Assembly (NCBI RefSeq): GCF_012971725.1
Contig: NZ_CP048833.1
Span: 3,534,001 to 3,598,000, forward strand
Origin: Pseudomonas multiresinivorans
GTDB taxonomy: Bacteria > Pseudomonadota > Gammaproteobacteria > Pseudomonadales > Pseudomonadaceae
Direction of reading: 5' to 3'
Length of the DNA stretch: 64,000 bases
A program made the position numbers and the translations under genes. Below the pieces are notes generated by a model, which had not been told where the DNA came from, ran no database searches, and worked only from the letters and a program-made list of their open reading frames with translations. The stretch's first letter is position 1, and each line of letters starts with the position of its first letter. Below are positions 10,015 through 20,109 of this stretch, one piece after another.

Positions 10015-12198
10015 TCACTTGGCAGCGGTCTTCTGCGCGCCGGCCAGTTGTTCCTTGAGGTCGTAGGCGCGCTTGATCAGGTACTGGTGCACGGCCTCGG
10101 CCTGTTGCAGGTCGAGATGGCCCTGGAACGAAGGCATGCCGTCGGGGATACGGCCGCCATAGACGATGCCGAGGAAGCGCTGGTGGTTTTCCGCGCTGAG
10201 GGTGCGCAGGTCGGGCACCACGCCGCCGCTGATGGCGTTGATGCCGTGGCACTGCGAGCAGCTGGAATTGAACAGCTCGCGGCCCTGGTCGATCTGCGCG
10301 GTGGTGCCGGTCAGCTCCGGCGGCTCGGGCTTGCGGTCGGCCCACTTGTAGTTGATGTCCGGCAGCTTGGCGGTGCCGCCGAGCTTGTAGGTCAGCACCT
10401 GAGCGTTGGGCTTGACCCCGGCGCGCAGCGACAGGGCGCCGGCGAAGGTGGAGAAGGCGCCGCCCCAGCCGGCCATGAAGGTCACGTACTGCTCGCCGTC
10501 CACTTCATAGGTGATCGGCGCAGCCATCACGCCGGTGTTCGCCGGGGACTCCCAGAGCTTCTTGCCAGTCTCGGCGGCGTAGGCCACCACGCGGCCGTCG
10601 GCGGTGCCTTCGAATACCAGGTTGCCGGCGGTGCTCAGGGTGCCGCCGTTGAAGATGGTGCTGTAGGGCACTTCCCAGCGTTTTTCCTGTTTCACCGGGT
10701 CCCAGGCGATCAGCTTGCCGGTCCAGGTGTCGGCGATCTTGCGCAGGCCCTCCGGGTCCTCAGGCATCATCCCGGTGTTGACGTCGAGCTGGTAGATGCT
10801 CTTGAACTTGGAGCGCGGCGGCGCGCCGTCGACGTCCTGATACATCGCCGACATGATGTGCGCCGGGATGTAGACCAGCCCGGTATTGGGGTTGTACGAC
10901 ATCGGTTGCCAGTCGTGGGCGCCCCAGAACGCCGGCTGGATCAGCCGCGCCTTCTTCTGCGGGTCCTTCCAGTACTCGGCGACCTTCTCATTGCGGATCG
11001 GCCGGCCGGTCTTAATGTCGATGCCGGTGGCCCAGTTGATCGGGATGAAGTTCTTCGCCGAGAGCAACTCGCCGGTCTCGCGGTCGATGACGTAGAAGAA
11101 GCCGTTCTTCGGTGCCTGCATCAGCACCTTGCGCTGCTTGCCGTCGATTTCCAGGTCCACCAGCATGATGTGCTGGGTGGCGGTGTAATCCCAGGCGTCG
11201 CCCGGCGTGGTCTGGTAGTGCCAGACGTATTCGCCGTTGTCGGGGTTGATCGCGACGATGGACGAGAGGAACAGGTTGTCACCCTTGCCTTCGCTGCGGA
11301 TGCGCGGGTTCCACGAGGAGCCGTTGCCGACGCCGATGTACAGCAGGTTCAGCTCGGGGTCGTAGGACATGGAATCCCACACGGTGCCGCCACCGCCCTG
11401 CTTGTAGAAGTTGTCGCCGAACCAGGTCTTGGCGGCGATCTCCATGCCCTTGCCCTTGGGCATTTCCTTGGGGTCACCGGGCACGGTGAAGAAGCGCCAG
11501 TCCTGCTTGCCGGTCTCGGCGTCGTACGCGGTGATGTAGCCGCGCACGCCGAACTCGGCGCCGCCGTTGCCGATGATCACCTTGCCCTTCACGATGCGCG
11601 GCGCGCCGGTGATGGTGATGCTGCGCGATGGATCGGTGCGGGTATCGACGCTCCACACGCGCTTGCCGGTCTTGGCGTCGATGGCCTCCAGGCGACCATC
11701 GAGCACGCCGACATAGACCTTGCCCTTCCACACCGCCACGCCACGGTTCACCGCGTCGCAGCAGGCCTCGCCGGCACGGCTGCGGTCGGACTGCGGGTCG
11801 TACTTCCAGAGTTGCTCGCCGGTGCGGGCGTCCAGCGCATAGACGATGGAGAACGGCCCGGTGGTGTACATGACGCCATCGACCACGATGGGCGTGGCTT
11901 CCACGCCGCGGTCGATGTCCAGCTTATGGCTCCAGGCCAACCCCAGGCCGCCGACGTTGCTCTGGTCGATCTGCTTGAGCGGGCTGTAGCGCTGCTCGTC
12001 GTAGGTGCGGCCGGTGGTCATCCAGTTGCCCGGCTCCTTGTCGGCGGCAGCGATGCGCTGGCCATCGACGTTGGCCGGCTTCTCGGCGGCTTGCAGGTTG
12101 GCGGACAGACCGGCCATCAGCAGCGAGGCGGTCAGCAGGGAATGACGCAGGGCGGGTTGCAGGCGAACGGAAGGCACAGACAGGCCAATCGATCTCAT
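10015..12198 (-). CDS. qedA: Type II quinohemoprotein alcohol dehydrogenase (PQQ + heme c)
   Basis: A 727-residue secreted enzyme: a Sec signal (to about residue 37), an eight-bladed PQQ propeller and a C-terminal cytochrome c domain. Visible are the vicinal disulfide C146-C147 (GEACCDAVNRG), calcium ligands Glu215, Asn292 and catalytic Asp337 (DAWDYT), and heme site CSQCH at 647-651 with a probable Met688 axial ligand. Thr339 sits where lanthanide enzymes have Asp, so it is a calcium enzyme. It differs from the two heme-free paralogues nearby and resembles 1-butanol/alcohol quinohemoproteins. It is first in an operon with aldA. The gene name is by family resemblance. Confidence 0.9.
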   Translation of the reverse strand: MRSIGLSVPSVRLQPALRHSLLTASLLMAGLSANLQAAEKPANVDGQRIAAADKEPGNWMTTGRTYDEQRYSPLKQIDQSNVGGLGLAWSHKLDIDRGVEATPIVVDGVMYTTGPFSIVYALDARTGEQLWKYDPQSDRSRAGEACCDAVNRGVAVWKGKVYVGVLDGRLEAIDAKTGKRVWSVDTRTDPSRSITITGAPRIVKGKVIIGNGGAEFGVRGYITAYDAETGKQDWRFFTVPGDPKEMPKGKGMEIAAKTWFGDNFYKQGGGGTVWDSMSYDPELNLLYIGVGNGSSWNPRIRSEGKGDNLFLSSIVAINPDNGEYVWHYQTTPGDAWDYTATQHIMLVDLEIDGKQRKVLMQAPKNGFFYVIDRETGELLSAKNFIPINWATGIDIKTGRPIRNEKVAEYWKDPQKKARLIQPAFWGAHDWQPMSYNPNTGLVYIPAHIMSAMYQDVDGAPPRSKFKSIYQLDVNTGMMPEDPEGLRKIADTWTGKLIAWDPVKQEKRWEVPYSTIFNGGTLSTAGNLVFEGTADGRVVAYAAETGKKLWESPANTGVMAAPITYEVDGEQYVTFMAGWGGAFSTFAGALSLRAGVKPNAQVLTYKLGGTAKLPDINYKWADRKPEPPELTGTTAQIDQGRELFNSSCSQCHGINAISGGVVPDLRTLSAENHQRFLGIVYGGRIPDGMPSFQGHLDLQQAEAVHQYLIKRAYDLKEQLAGAQKTAAK

Positions 12199-12257
12199 GG
12201 AGGTTCTCCGATTCTTGTTGGTGCCGCGGATCGTTCGCCACGGCTTGCAAGGCTCAG

Positions 12258-12273
12258 AGCAACCGCTGTGCCA
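12258..12273 (-). promoter_or_regulatory. Sigma54 (-24/-12) promoter of the quinohemoprotein operon
   Basis: On the minus strand, TGGCACAGCGGTTGCT. This matches the RpoN consensus TGGCACG-N4-TTGCW at all but one position and has the correct GG-to-GC spacing. It ends about 60 nt above the ATG at 12198. The nearest enhancer-binding protein is the AcoR-type gene at 6249-8177. Confidence 0.8.
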
Positions 12274-12341
12274 GGCTTTGCGAATTGGGCTGGAGGGCTT
12301 GCGGTTCGGGGCTTCTGGCGTTGCCTGCCGGATGCGAGGCG

Positions 12342-12390
12342 GGTGTTGCGGGCGCTACAGGTGTTGCGCAGGACAGATGCAGGTGTTGCG
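12342..12390. promoter_or_regulatory. Three direct repeats, probable enhancer sites
   Basis: GGTGTTGCG occurs exactly three times (12342-12350, 12360-12368, 12382-12390), about 70-130 nt above the sigma54 promoter. That is the normal distance for an enhancer-binding protein. The spacing of 18 and 22 nt puts the copies on roughly the same helix face. Binding by the AcoR-type activator is inferred. Confidence 0.6.
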
Positions 12391-12414
12391 GAGACGGGAC
12401 GCTTCGACAGCCCT

Positions 12415-12603
12415 TGTAGGATGGGTGGAGCGCAGCGATACCCATGCGAACGGCGCGCGAGATTGATGGGTATCGCTGCGCTCCACCCATCCTACGGAAC
12501 CTGCATGTCCGGACATTTCGGCGCATGGGCGGGTTCGCGAGCAAGCTCGCTCCTACAGAAGAGCTGTGGACCCAACCTGTAGGAGCGAGCTTGCTCGCGA
12601 ACA
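12415..12603. repeat. Two REP-type inverted repeats
   Basis: The first (12415-12496) has arms GTAGGATGGGTGGAGCGCAG / CTGCGCTCCACCCATCCTAC and is family B of this window. The second (12533-12603) is a head-to-head pair of the Pseudomonas REP core TTCGCGAGCAAGCTCGCTCC, family A. Both can form long hairpins. No coding sequence is present. Confidence 0.9.
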
Positions 12604-12616
12604 ACGACTCATCCGG

Positions 12617-12645
12617 AAAAAAGAAAACGCGGCCGGAGCCGCGTT
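12617..12645 (-). terminator. Intrinsic terminator downstream of exaC
   Basis: Read on the minus strand: 8-bp GC-rich stem AACGCGGC/GCCGCGTT, loop TCCG, then TTCTTTTTTC. A textbook Rho-independent terminator. It lies about 155 nt past the exaC stop, leaving a long 3' untranslated stretch in which I found no gene. Confidence 0.85.
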
Positions 12646-12800
12646 CGACGAAGGCCGTCACCCGTGGAATAGGTACGGAAGCGGACGGCCGCCCGAACGG
12701 GCGCGTCGACACAAGGGATGCCTGGTGGAGTGCCAGGCGGGGTACAGCGCAAAGGGCCGGCGAACCTGATGGGGGAAGGTCCGCCGGGTTACTGCAAGCT

Positions 12801-14321
<1,521 letters not shown>

Positions 14322-14425
14322 GGGGATGCTCTCCTGTCGGGTCCTGGCCTCCATCGGCCAGGTCATGGAGCGATCTTAGGCAGCGCCCTTCCCGGCCCGG
14401 AATGCACCCATGGGAGGGGTGGGTT

Positions 14426-14438
14426 CCTCATTTGGTAG
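14426..14438 (-). promoter_or_regulatory. Motif shared by the exaC and pqqA upstream regions
   Basis: CTACCAAATGAGG on the minus strand, 105 nt above the exaC start. The pqqA copy (5950-5962) differs at one base and is 104 nt above its start. Equal position and identity make this a good candidate for a common activator site. Confidence 0.6.
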
Positions 14439-14605
14439 TAGATGCCGGGAGATGGTTGTTCGTAGGAAGGGCCATGCCCGCGAGCGAGCCCGCTGAGTGC
14501 TCCTGCTGGCTTGCCACGGCTCTTGAGCTCTCGTAGGAGCGGAGCTTCTCCGCGATGCTCTTGTTCGTGCTTGGGCGTTTCAACGTCGCTTGGGAATGCA
14601 CAGGC

Positions 14606-14632
14606 CGTAGGAGCGAGCTTGCTCGCGAACCG
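14606..14632. repeat. Single REP family A unit
   Basis: GTAGGAGCGAGCTTGCTCGC followed by GAAC. One copy of the interspersed Pseudomonas REP in the exaC-pedH gap. Confidence 0.85.
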
Positions 14633-14649
14633 CTGGCAAAGAGCTGACC

Positions 14650-14971
14650 GCTTTGGCTTTGGAGTTTCTGCGCCGCTTCGGCGTGCGCTGAGATGCTCTG
14701 TTTCGCCCCCTCGGGCGAGTCACTTTTCCAAACGCCGAAAAGTAACCAAAAGGCTCGCCCCTGCATCCGGCTTTTCGCTTCGCGAAAAGTACCCTTGGTT
14801 CTTCGGAGTTCCAGGGGCCCGCGTTGACGGGCCATCCCTGGCCCGACAACGCTCTCGCGACATCCATGTCGCTCAACCCCTGAAACTCCGATCACCTTCG
14901 GCCTCCTGAAAGGGGCACTCCGGAGCGTGCGGATGTTTCTCTGGAAGTCTTGAAGAACCAAAGCCAGAGCC
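14650..14971. repeat. 322-nt interspersed element with imperfect terminal inverted repeats
   Basis: The gap from 14322 to 15091 has no gene. Most of it is a block bounded by GCTTTGGCTTTGG on the left and the inverse of GGCTCTGGCTTTGG on the right. Inside are small hairpins such as CTTTTCGCTTCGCGAAAAG. On the minus strand it reads as protein-like pieces (GQGWPVNAGPWNSEEPRV, GYFSAFGKVT; in another frame FWLLFGVWKSDSPEGAK) that I recall as spurious 'hypothetical proteins' annotated widely in Pseudomonas. I take it as a non-coding repetitive element. Family membership is from memory. Confidence 0.55.
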
Positions 14972-15042
14972 ATAGCTGGAGCTGACTTTGGCGCTGAATG
15001 CATGAGCGGGCCATGCCCGCGAACAACATCGACAGCCGCGCC

Positions 15043-15070
15043 AAAACAAAGGCCGACACAATGGCCGGCC
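15043..15070 (-). terminator. Probable terminator of the lanthanide-type dehydrogenase gene
   Basis: On the minus strand GGCCG, a 10-nt loop, CGGCC, then TTTGTTTTGG, 22 nt after the stop codon. The stem is short but well placed. Confidence 0.5.
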
Positions 15071-15091
15071 CCTGTTCACCTCACAGGCACA

Positions 15092-16864
15092 TCACTTCTT
15101 CGCCACCAGATCCTTCGGCAGCTTGAAGGTCCAGATCATCCCGCCCTGGTCCAGGTCCTTGATCCGCTTGGCCACCTCGCCGCCCCACAGCGGCACCGCG
15201 CCGCCCCAGCCGGAGAGAACGGTCACGTACTGCTCGCCGTCCATTTCCCAAGTGATCGGCGAGGCGATCACGCCCGAGCCGGTGTTGAACTGGTAGAGCT
15301 TCTTGCCGGTCTTGGCGTCGAAGGCCATCAGGTAGCCCTCGGGGTTGCCGGTGAACACCAGGTTGCCATGGGTGGCCAGCACGCCGCCCCACAGCGGCGC
15401 GTAGTTCTCGTAGCGCCAAACCTGCTTGCCGGTCTTCGGATCGATGGCGCGCAGCACGCCGATGTACTTCTCGTTCAGCGGCTTGATGGTGAAGCCCGCG
15501 CCGAGGTACGCCGCACCTTTCTTGTAGGCGATGTTCTCGTTCCACATGTCCATGCCCCACTCGTTGGACGGCACGTAGAACAGCCCGGTGTCCTGGCTGT
15601 AGGCCATGGGCATCCAGTTCTTGCCACCGAGGAAGGACGGCGCGACGAACACCGACGTGCCCTTCTCGCCACCCTCACCCGGCGCGCCCGGACGGTGGGC
15701 GTCGTCGTAGATCGGCCGGCCATTCTCGTCCAGGCCCTTGGCCCAGGTCACCTTGTCGACGAAGGGGAAGCCACGGATGAACTTGCCGTTGGTACGGTCG
15801 AGCACATAGAAGAAGCCGTTGCGGTCAGCGGTGGCAGCAGCCTGCACGGTCTTGCCGCCGTCCTTGTAGTCGAAGGACACCAGCTCGTTGACACCGTCGA
15901 AGTCCCAACCGTCGTGCGGGGTGGTCTGGAAGTGCCACTTGATCGAGCCGTCTTCCGGGTTCAGCGCCAGGCGCGAGGAGGAGTACAGGTTGTCGCCGGG
16001 GCGCAGGTGCGAGTTCCACGGCGACGGGTTGCCGGTGCCGATGAACAGCGAATCGGTGCTCGGGTCGTAGTAGCCGCCCAGCCACGGCGCCGCGCCGCCG
16101 GTCTTCCACAGGTCGCCCGGCCAGGTCTTGCCCGCCTCGCCGCCGGAGATGCCGTTCTCCACCGGCTTGCCGTCCTTGTAGACGTAGCCCATGTGGCCTT
16201 CCACGGTCGGGCGGCTCCACAGCAATTCACCGTTGGTGGGGTTATAGGCCTCGATCTTGCCGACCACGCCGAACTCGCCGCCGGCCACGCCGGTGATCAG
16301 CTTGCCCTTGGCGATCAGCGGCGCCGCGGAGATGGAGTAGCCGGCCTTGTAGTCGGCCACGGTCTTCTTCCACACCACCTTGCCGGTGTCCTTGTTCAGG
16401 GCGACCAGCTTGGCGTCGAGGGTGCCGAAGATCACCAGGTCGCCGTACAGCGCCACGCCACGGTTGATCACGTCGCAGCAGGGCATGATGCCGTCGGGCA
16501 GGCGCGCGTCGTATTGCCAGAGTTTGCGCCCGGTGCGCGCGTCGGCGGCGAACACCCGCGAGTAGGAGGCGGTGACGTACATCACGCCGTCCTTGATCAG
16601 CGGCTGCGCCTGCTGGCCACGTTGCTTCTCGCCGCCGAAAGACAGCGCCCAAACCGGCCGCAGCTCCTTCACGTTATCGCTGTTCAGGGTATTCAGCGGG
16701 CTGAAACGCTGGCCCTGCTGGTTGATGCCGTTGACCACGATCTGGTCGGTGCGCTTGGCGGCATCACTGATGTCCTGGTCAGTGACGCCGGCGTGGGCGC
16801 CAAGGCTGGCCAGGCCGATGGCGGTGAACAGCACGGTGCGGGCGAAAGGTTGAAGCTGTCTCAT
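15092..16864 (-). CDS. pedH: Lanthanide-type quinoprotein alcohol dehydrogenase (PedH-like)
   Basis: A 590-residue secreted PQQ alcohol dehydrogenase without heme. It has a Sec signal ending near AHA (residues 23-25), disulfide C129-C130 (MPCCDVINRG), metal ligands Glu197 (GGEFG) and Asn279 (GTGNPSPWN), and catalytic Asp321. Two residues on is Asp323 (WDFDG). This D-x-D is the marker of lanthanide-binding enzymes (XoxF, PedH); the ExaA paralogue at 20856 has Ser there. It probably oxidises ethanol and other short alcohols when rare earth ions are present and passes electrons to cytochrome c550. ATG 16864 is preferred because a longer start would hide the signal peptide. It has its own promoter with a palindrome at 16895. 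Confidence 0.9.
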   Translation of the reverse strand: MRQLQPFARTVLFTAIGLASLGAHAGVTDQDISDAAKRTDQIVVNGINQQGQRFSPLNTLNSDNVKELRPVWALSFGGEKQRGQQAQPLIKDGVMYVTASYSRVFAADARTGRKLWQYDARLPDGIMPCCDVINRGVALYGDLVIFGTLDAKLVALNKDTGKVVWKKTVADYKAGYSISAAPLIAKGKLITGVAGGEFGVVGKIEAYNPTNGELLWSRPTVEGHMGYVYKDGKPVENGISGGEAGKTWPGDLWKTGGAAPWLGGYYDPSTDSLFIGTGNPSPWNSHLRPGDNLYSSSRLALNPEDGSIKWHFQTTPHDGWDFDGVNELVSFDYKDGGKTVQAAATADRNGFFYVLDRTNGKFIRGFPFVDKVTWAKGLDENGRPIYDDAHRPGAPGEGGEKGTSVFVAPSFLGGKNWMPMAYSQDTGLFYVPSNEWGMDMWNENIAYKKGAAYLGAGFTIKPLNEKYIGVLRAIDPKTGKQVWRYENYAPLWGGVLATHGNLVFTGNPEGYLMAFDAKTGKKLYQFNTGSGVIASPITWEMDGEQYVTVLSGWGGAVPLWGGEVAKRIKDLDQGGMIWTFKLPKDLVAKK

Positions 16865-16894
16865 GGCGGTGCGCCTCTGCGATTGTTGTTGTAC

Positions 16895-16911
16895 CCGGGA
16901 AAATTTCCCGG
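16895..16911. promoter_or_regulatory. Perfect 17-bp palindrome above pedH
   Basis: CCGGGAAAATTTCCCGG: 8-base arms around one base, 31 nt above the pedH ATG. A matching site, CCGGGA-N5-TCCCGG, also 17 bp, is above exaA (20734-20750). Probably the operator of a shared dimeric regulator, possibly the one behind the lanthanide switch (inferred). Confidence 0.55.
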
Positions 16912-17154
16912 TCTGTCGCAGATTCTTGGTTTGGCACGGCAGGCCAACAATTGAACGCAGTGCCGAATTCACTAGTTCCTTGGTAGCAATACCGGGCTGC
17001 AGCGGTGCGAAATTCGGGCTTTTTCAGGCTGGATGGGCGAGCCTTGTCCCTGTAGGAGCGAGCTTGCTCGCGAACCGGATTTCCCGGCGGCGGCATGGCC
17101 TGAGTGGGGTTCCGAGCCCCTCACCCCAGCCCTCTCCCGAGGGAGAGGGAGCAG

Positions 17155-17430
17155 TTCGGCGCGAGGGGCGAAAACAGGAATGCATCCTGCTGGAAGGTTC
17201 GCGAGCAAGCTCGCTCCTACAGGAAGAGCAGATCGGAGCGACGAACAGCAAAGCCGCTCCAGACAGCCCTCTCCCAGAGGGAAAGGGAACCGTTCGGCGC
17301 GAGAGGCGAAAGCAGGAATACATCCTGCTGGAAGGTTCGCGAGCAAGCTCGCTCCTACAGGAAGAGCAGATCGGAGCGACGAGCAGCAAAGCCGCTCCAG
17401 ACAGCCCCCGCTCCCTCCGGGAGAGGGTTG
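17155..17430. repeat. Tandem duplication of a 138-bp REP-containing unit
   Basis: Two head-to-tail copies (about 17155-17292 and 17293-17430) differ by few bases. Each holds one REP family A core and one GAGAGGG element. An additional REP lies at 17051-17075. The whole gap 16865-17472 has no gene apart from these repeats and the pedH promoter. Confidence 0.85.
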
Positions 17431-17472
17431 GGGTGAGGGCCTGCCCGCGCACCGAAACCTCTGCAGAAATGG

Positions 17473-18402
17473 CTATTGCTCATCGACGCGCGGCAGAGCC
17501 TTCTGCTCATAGCGCGGATACAGGTGGCTGACGCTGCGGATCAGCTCATAGCGCGTCAGGCTGATGCCGGCGAAGCGTTCGGGGATCGGCGTGCGCAGCA
17601 GGTCGTTCATGTCCGCACCCTGGGCAATTCCATCACCCATCACAGTGTCGAGCCAGCCCAGGTAGTCGCGCATCTGCGCAAAGGGCGCAGCATCCGTGGC
17701 GATGGGACCATGGCCGGGGACGATCTGTTTCCACGGCAACTGCTGCAGGGTATCAAGATCGGCCAGCCACACATCCAGGCCGGGGCTGTTCGGCGTAGTC
17801 AGGGCGCGCTGGTAGAAGACGATATCCCCGGCGAACAGCACGCCGGTGGTTTCATCGAGAATCGCCAGGTCCGCGCCGGTGTGCCCGCGCAACCCCAGCA
17901 GGCGGAAGCGGTGGCTGCCCATCTGCCATTCACCGGGTTCGACCGTCTCGGTGGGCAGTACGACCTCAGTGCCACGCATCCAGTCACCCACCAGGCGGTA
18001 CATGTTCTCCGCCATGGCATTGCCCTGCTCTTTCAGCAATTTGCTGGTGCCGGCCAGCGCGCCGATGGGCACGTCGGTGAAGGCCTGGTTGCCCAGCACA
18101 TGGTCGGGGTGATGGTGGGTCAGCAGCACGCGCTTCACCGGCTTGCCGGTGGTCTGCTGGATCAGCGCACGCAGGGTTTCGCCATAGCGCTTTGACGGGC
18201 CGCTGTCGATCACCAGCACGCCGTCGCCGGTGTCGATGAAGGCGACGTTGACGATGGCGCCACCGTTGTCCTTGGCGAAGTTGTCGGTGCTGCCTTCCAC
18301 CACCCAGGTGCCCTCGGCGATCTGCCGGGGCTGGAGGTGGTACTGCAGGTCGGCCAGTGCCGGCAGGCACAGGCACGCGAGGGCAATCAGGAGGAAACGC
18401 AT
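17473..18402 (-). CDS. Quinoprotein-associated periplasmic metallo-beta-lactamase-fold hydrolase
   Basis: A 309-residue secreted protein (signal MRFLLIALACLCLPALA) of the metallo-beta-lactamase fold. Zinc-site motifs are HHHPDHV, GHTGAD, FAGDIVF and VPGHGP. It belongs to the 'quinoprotein relay system zinc metallohydrolase' group that is consistently linked with PQQ dehydrogenases and their c-type cytochromes. Its reaction is unknown. ATG 18402 follows a GAGG site; a GTG two codons earlier is also open. Last gene of the exaB operon, 42 nt after the SoxYZ-like gene. Confidence 0.82.
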   Translation of the reverse strand: MRFLLIALACLCLPALADLQYHLQPRQIAEGTWVVEGSTDNFAKDNGGAIVNVAFIDTGDGVLVIDSGPSKRYGETLRALIQQTTGKPVKRVLLTHHHPDHVLGNQAFTDVPIGALAGTSKLLKEQGNAMAENMYRLVGDWMRGTEVVLPTETVEPGEWQMGSHRFRLLGLRGHTGADLAILDETTGVLFAGDIVFYQRALTTPNSPGLDVWLADLDTLQQLPWKQIVPGHGPIATDAAPFAQMRDYLGWLDTVMGDGIAQGADMNDLLRTPIPERFAGISLTRYELIRSVSHLYPRYEQKALPRVDEQ

Positions 18403-18444
18403 GGGCACCTCGATATTGCTGTGCGATGTCAGCGCAGTGCGGCG

Positions 18445-19194
18445 TCAGCGCAGAGCGGCCTGGAATTCGTTGCCGTTGTTGTCGTGCAGCCAGAGTTCGG
18501 TGCGCGGATGGCCGCGCACCTCGAAGGTGAAGGTCGGGTTCTCGCTGACCGCCGGGAACAGGTCCAGTCGGGCGAAGACCTCGCCTTCCGGCCCCCGCAG
18601 TTCGGCATGGTCGAGGTAGAACTCGGGGATGCCGCCGACCAGGCCGTTGTCCATCGGATGGGACACCGAGAGCCGCACCCGGCTGAATTCACCCTTGGGA
18701 TAAGCTTCGCCATGGACCTGGCCGAGCCGGTCCTCCCAACCCGGTTGCGCACGCACCACGCTGGGCGCTGTGCATCCGCCACCCGCAGCGTCGATCCACG
18801 CCGAGCCGACATGCCAGACACCCTTCTCGTCCCGCAGCGCAGCACGGATCGGCGTGGCCTGTTCGATACGGATGCGCACCGCCAACAGCGGCTCCAGGTG
18901 CTCGCCAGGATAGAGCGTCAACACATGGGGAATCGGGTTCAGCTCGGCCCACAGCAGCAGGCGATCGAAGCGCCCCGGCAAGGCGCGAGCGTCCACTTCC
19001 ACCGGCACCTGTCGCGAGTCCTCGGCGAACGGCGGCACACCCAGCCTGACCCGCTCGTCGAAGACGTAGGGCTCGCCATTGAGCAGGCGCTTGTGGTGGT
19101 ACTCCCACATCACCGAGGGCATCGGGTCGCCCTCCACCGCCGCGGCCAGCAGCGGCAAGCCGCACAGCCCGAGCAACATCTGGCGCCTGCGCAT
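18445..19194 (-). CDS. Quinoprotein-associated SoxYZ-like carrier protein
   Basis: A 249-residue secreted protein (MRRRQMLLGLCGLPLLAAA leader). The N-terminal half resembles SoxY (GGGCTAPSVV carries the carrier-type Cys, here internal) and the C-terminal half SoxZ (HPMDNG, GNEFQAAL). Such fused SoxYZ-like proteins occur beside PQQ alcohol dehydrogenases. A carrier role in periplasmic electron or intermediate transfer is presumed, not shown. Two adjacent ATGs (19197, 19194); the second has better spacing to GGGAG. It starts 10 nt after the preceding gene. Confidence 0.78.
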   Translation of the reverse strand: MRRRQMLLGLCGLPLLAAAVEGDPMPSVMWEYHHKRLLNGEPYVFDERVRLGVPPFAEDSRQVPVEVDARALPGRFDRLLLWAELNPIPHVLTLYPGEHLEPLLAVRIRIEQATPIRAALRDEKGVWHVGSAWIDAAGGGCTAPSVVRAQPGWEDRLGQVHGEAYPKGEFSRVRLSVSHPMDNGLVGGIPEFYLDHAELRGPEGEVFARLDLFPAVSENPTFTFEVRGHPRTELWLHDNNGNEFQAALR

Positions 19195-19204
19195 CATTTC
19201 TCCC

Positions 19205-20104
19205 TCACTGCACGTCCTGGTAGAGCCCTGGCAGCTCGTAACGCACGCCGTAGGCCGCATAGAGCTTCTCCATCTCACCGCTGCGCACCAGTTCCTCCAG
19301 TTCGCCGTCCAGGGCATTGGAGAGCTGGCGATTGCTTTCATGCACCGCCATGCCGATGTCCCACTCGGGCTGGCCGAGGTTGGGGTAGGTGTTCTCGGCG
19401 TTCTTCAGGTGCTCGTCGGCGGCTTGCGCGCGCATCCAGTCCAGCTCGCCGCGCAGGGCCATCACCGCATCCACCTTGCCCGCGCGCATGCCGTCGAAGG
19501 CCGCCTGGGTGCTGGGGAAGTGGATGGTCATGCGGCTGAGCTGGCCGCCCAGCACCGAGGTCAGGTAGAACGAAGGCACACTGTCCAGTTCGACGCCGAT
19601 GGGGTGTTCGCGGAACGCCGCGATGGTGTCCACTTCCGCCAGCCGACGGTCATCGCTGACTACCTGCCAGCGCTCGCGCTGGTAGGGGCCGAACATCACC
19701 ACCTGCTCGTTGGCGAACTCGCCGACATCGTTGCGCCGGTTGGCGTACTGGCGGTCGTAGGGCACGCGCAGCATCATGTCGGCGACCACGCCGGGGCGCA
19801 GGTAGTGGCCTTTCCAGATGAAGTTGCGCAGGTCATCGTCCAGGCGTTCGCCGGGGGTTACCCAGAGGAACTCCGCGCGCACGCCCAGGCCGCTGGCCAG
19901 GTGCTGCGCGAGATCGATATCGACCCCGCGCGGCTGCCCGTCCTGCATGAAGCTGTAGGGCGGGAAGTTCTCGTAGACGGCGACCCGCAGGACACCGCTG
20001 GCGACCATGTCCTCGTAGGGGCGCACACCGGCCTGCGCCTGCCCCAGCAGCAGGCACAGGGCCGCACTCAGCAGCAGGCCGATCAGCAGATTGGGCAGGC
20101 GCAT
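19205..20104 (-). CDS. Quinoprotein-associated substrate-binding protein
   Basis: A 299-residue periplasmic solute-binding protein of the amino-acid (SBP family 3) type, with signal peptide (LLIGLLLSAALCLLLGQAQA), GVLRVAVYENFPPYSF and GVDIDLAQHLA. No ABC permease or ATPase is nearby, as usual for this 'quinoprotein dehydrogenase-associated' group (related to XoxJ). It may help activate the dehydrogenase or bind a ligand for it. It begins 5 nt after the exaB stop, so it is co-transcribed. Confidence 0.82.
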   Translation of the reverse strand: MRLPNLLIGLLLSAALCLLLGQAQAGVRPYEDMVASGVLRVAVYENFPPYSFMQDGQPRGVDIDLAQHLASGLGVRAEFLWVTPGERLDDDLRNFIWKGHYLRPGVVADMMLRVPYDRQYANRRNDVGEFANEQVVMFGPYQRERWQVVSDDRRLAEVDTIAAFREHPIGVELDSVPSFYLTSVLGGQLSRMTIHFPSTQAAFDGMRAGKVDAVMALRGELDWMRAQAADEHLKNAENTYPNLGQPEWDIGMAVHESNRQLSNALDGELEELVRSGEMEKLYAAYGVRYELPGLYQDVQ

Positions 20105-20109
20105 GGCGA

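Noticed and set aside
14428..15003. A 191-codon minus-strand frame in the exaC-pedH gap
   Set aside because: It consists of REP and the 322-nt interspersed element; no start signal and no conserved domain expected.
17155..17430. Possible CRISPR array (repeats with regular period)
   Set aside because: Only two long, almost identical tandem units containing REP sequence; no short repeat/unique spacer pattern and no cas genes.
16863..17531. Frames of 110 to 222 codons in the REP region before the metallohydrolase gene
   Set aside because: They are translations of REP and GAGAGGG repeats (SRASSLLQ, FASKLAPTG) and not genes.
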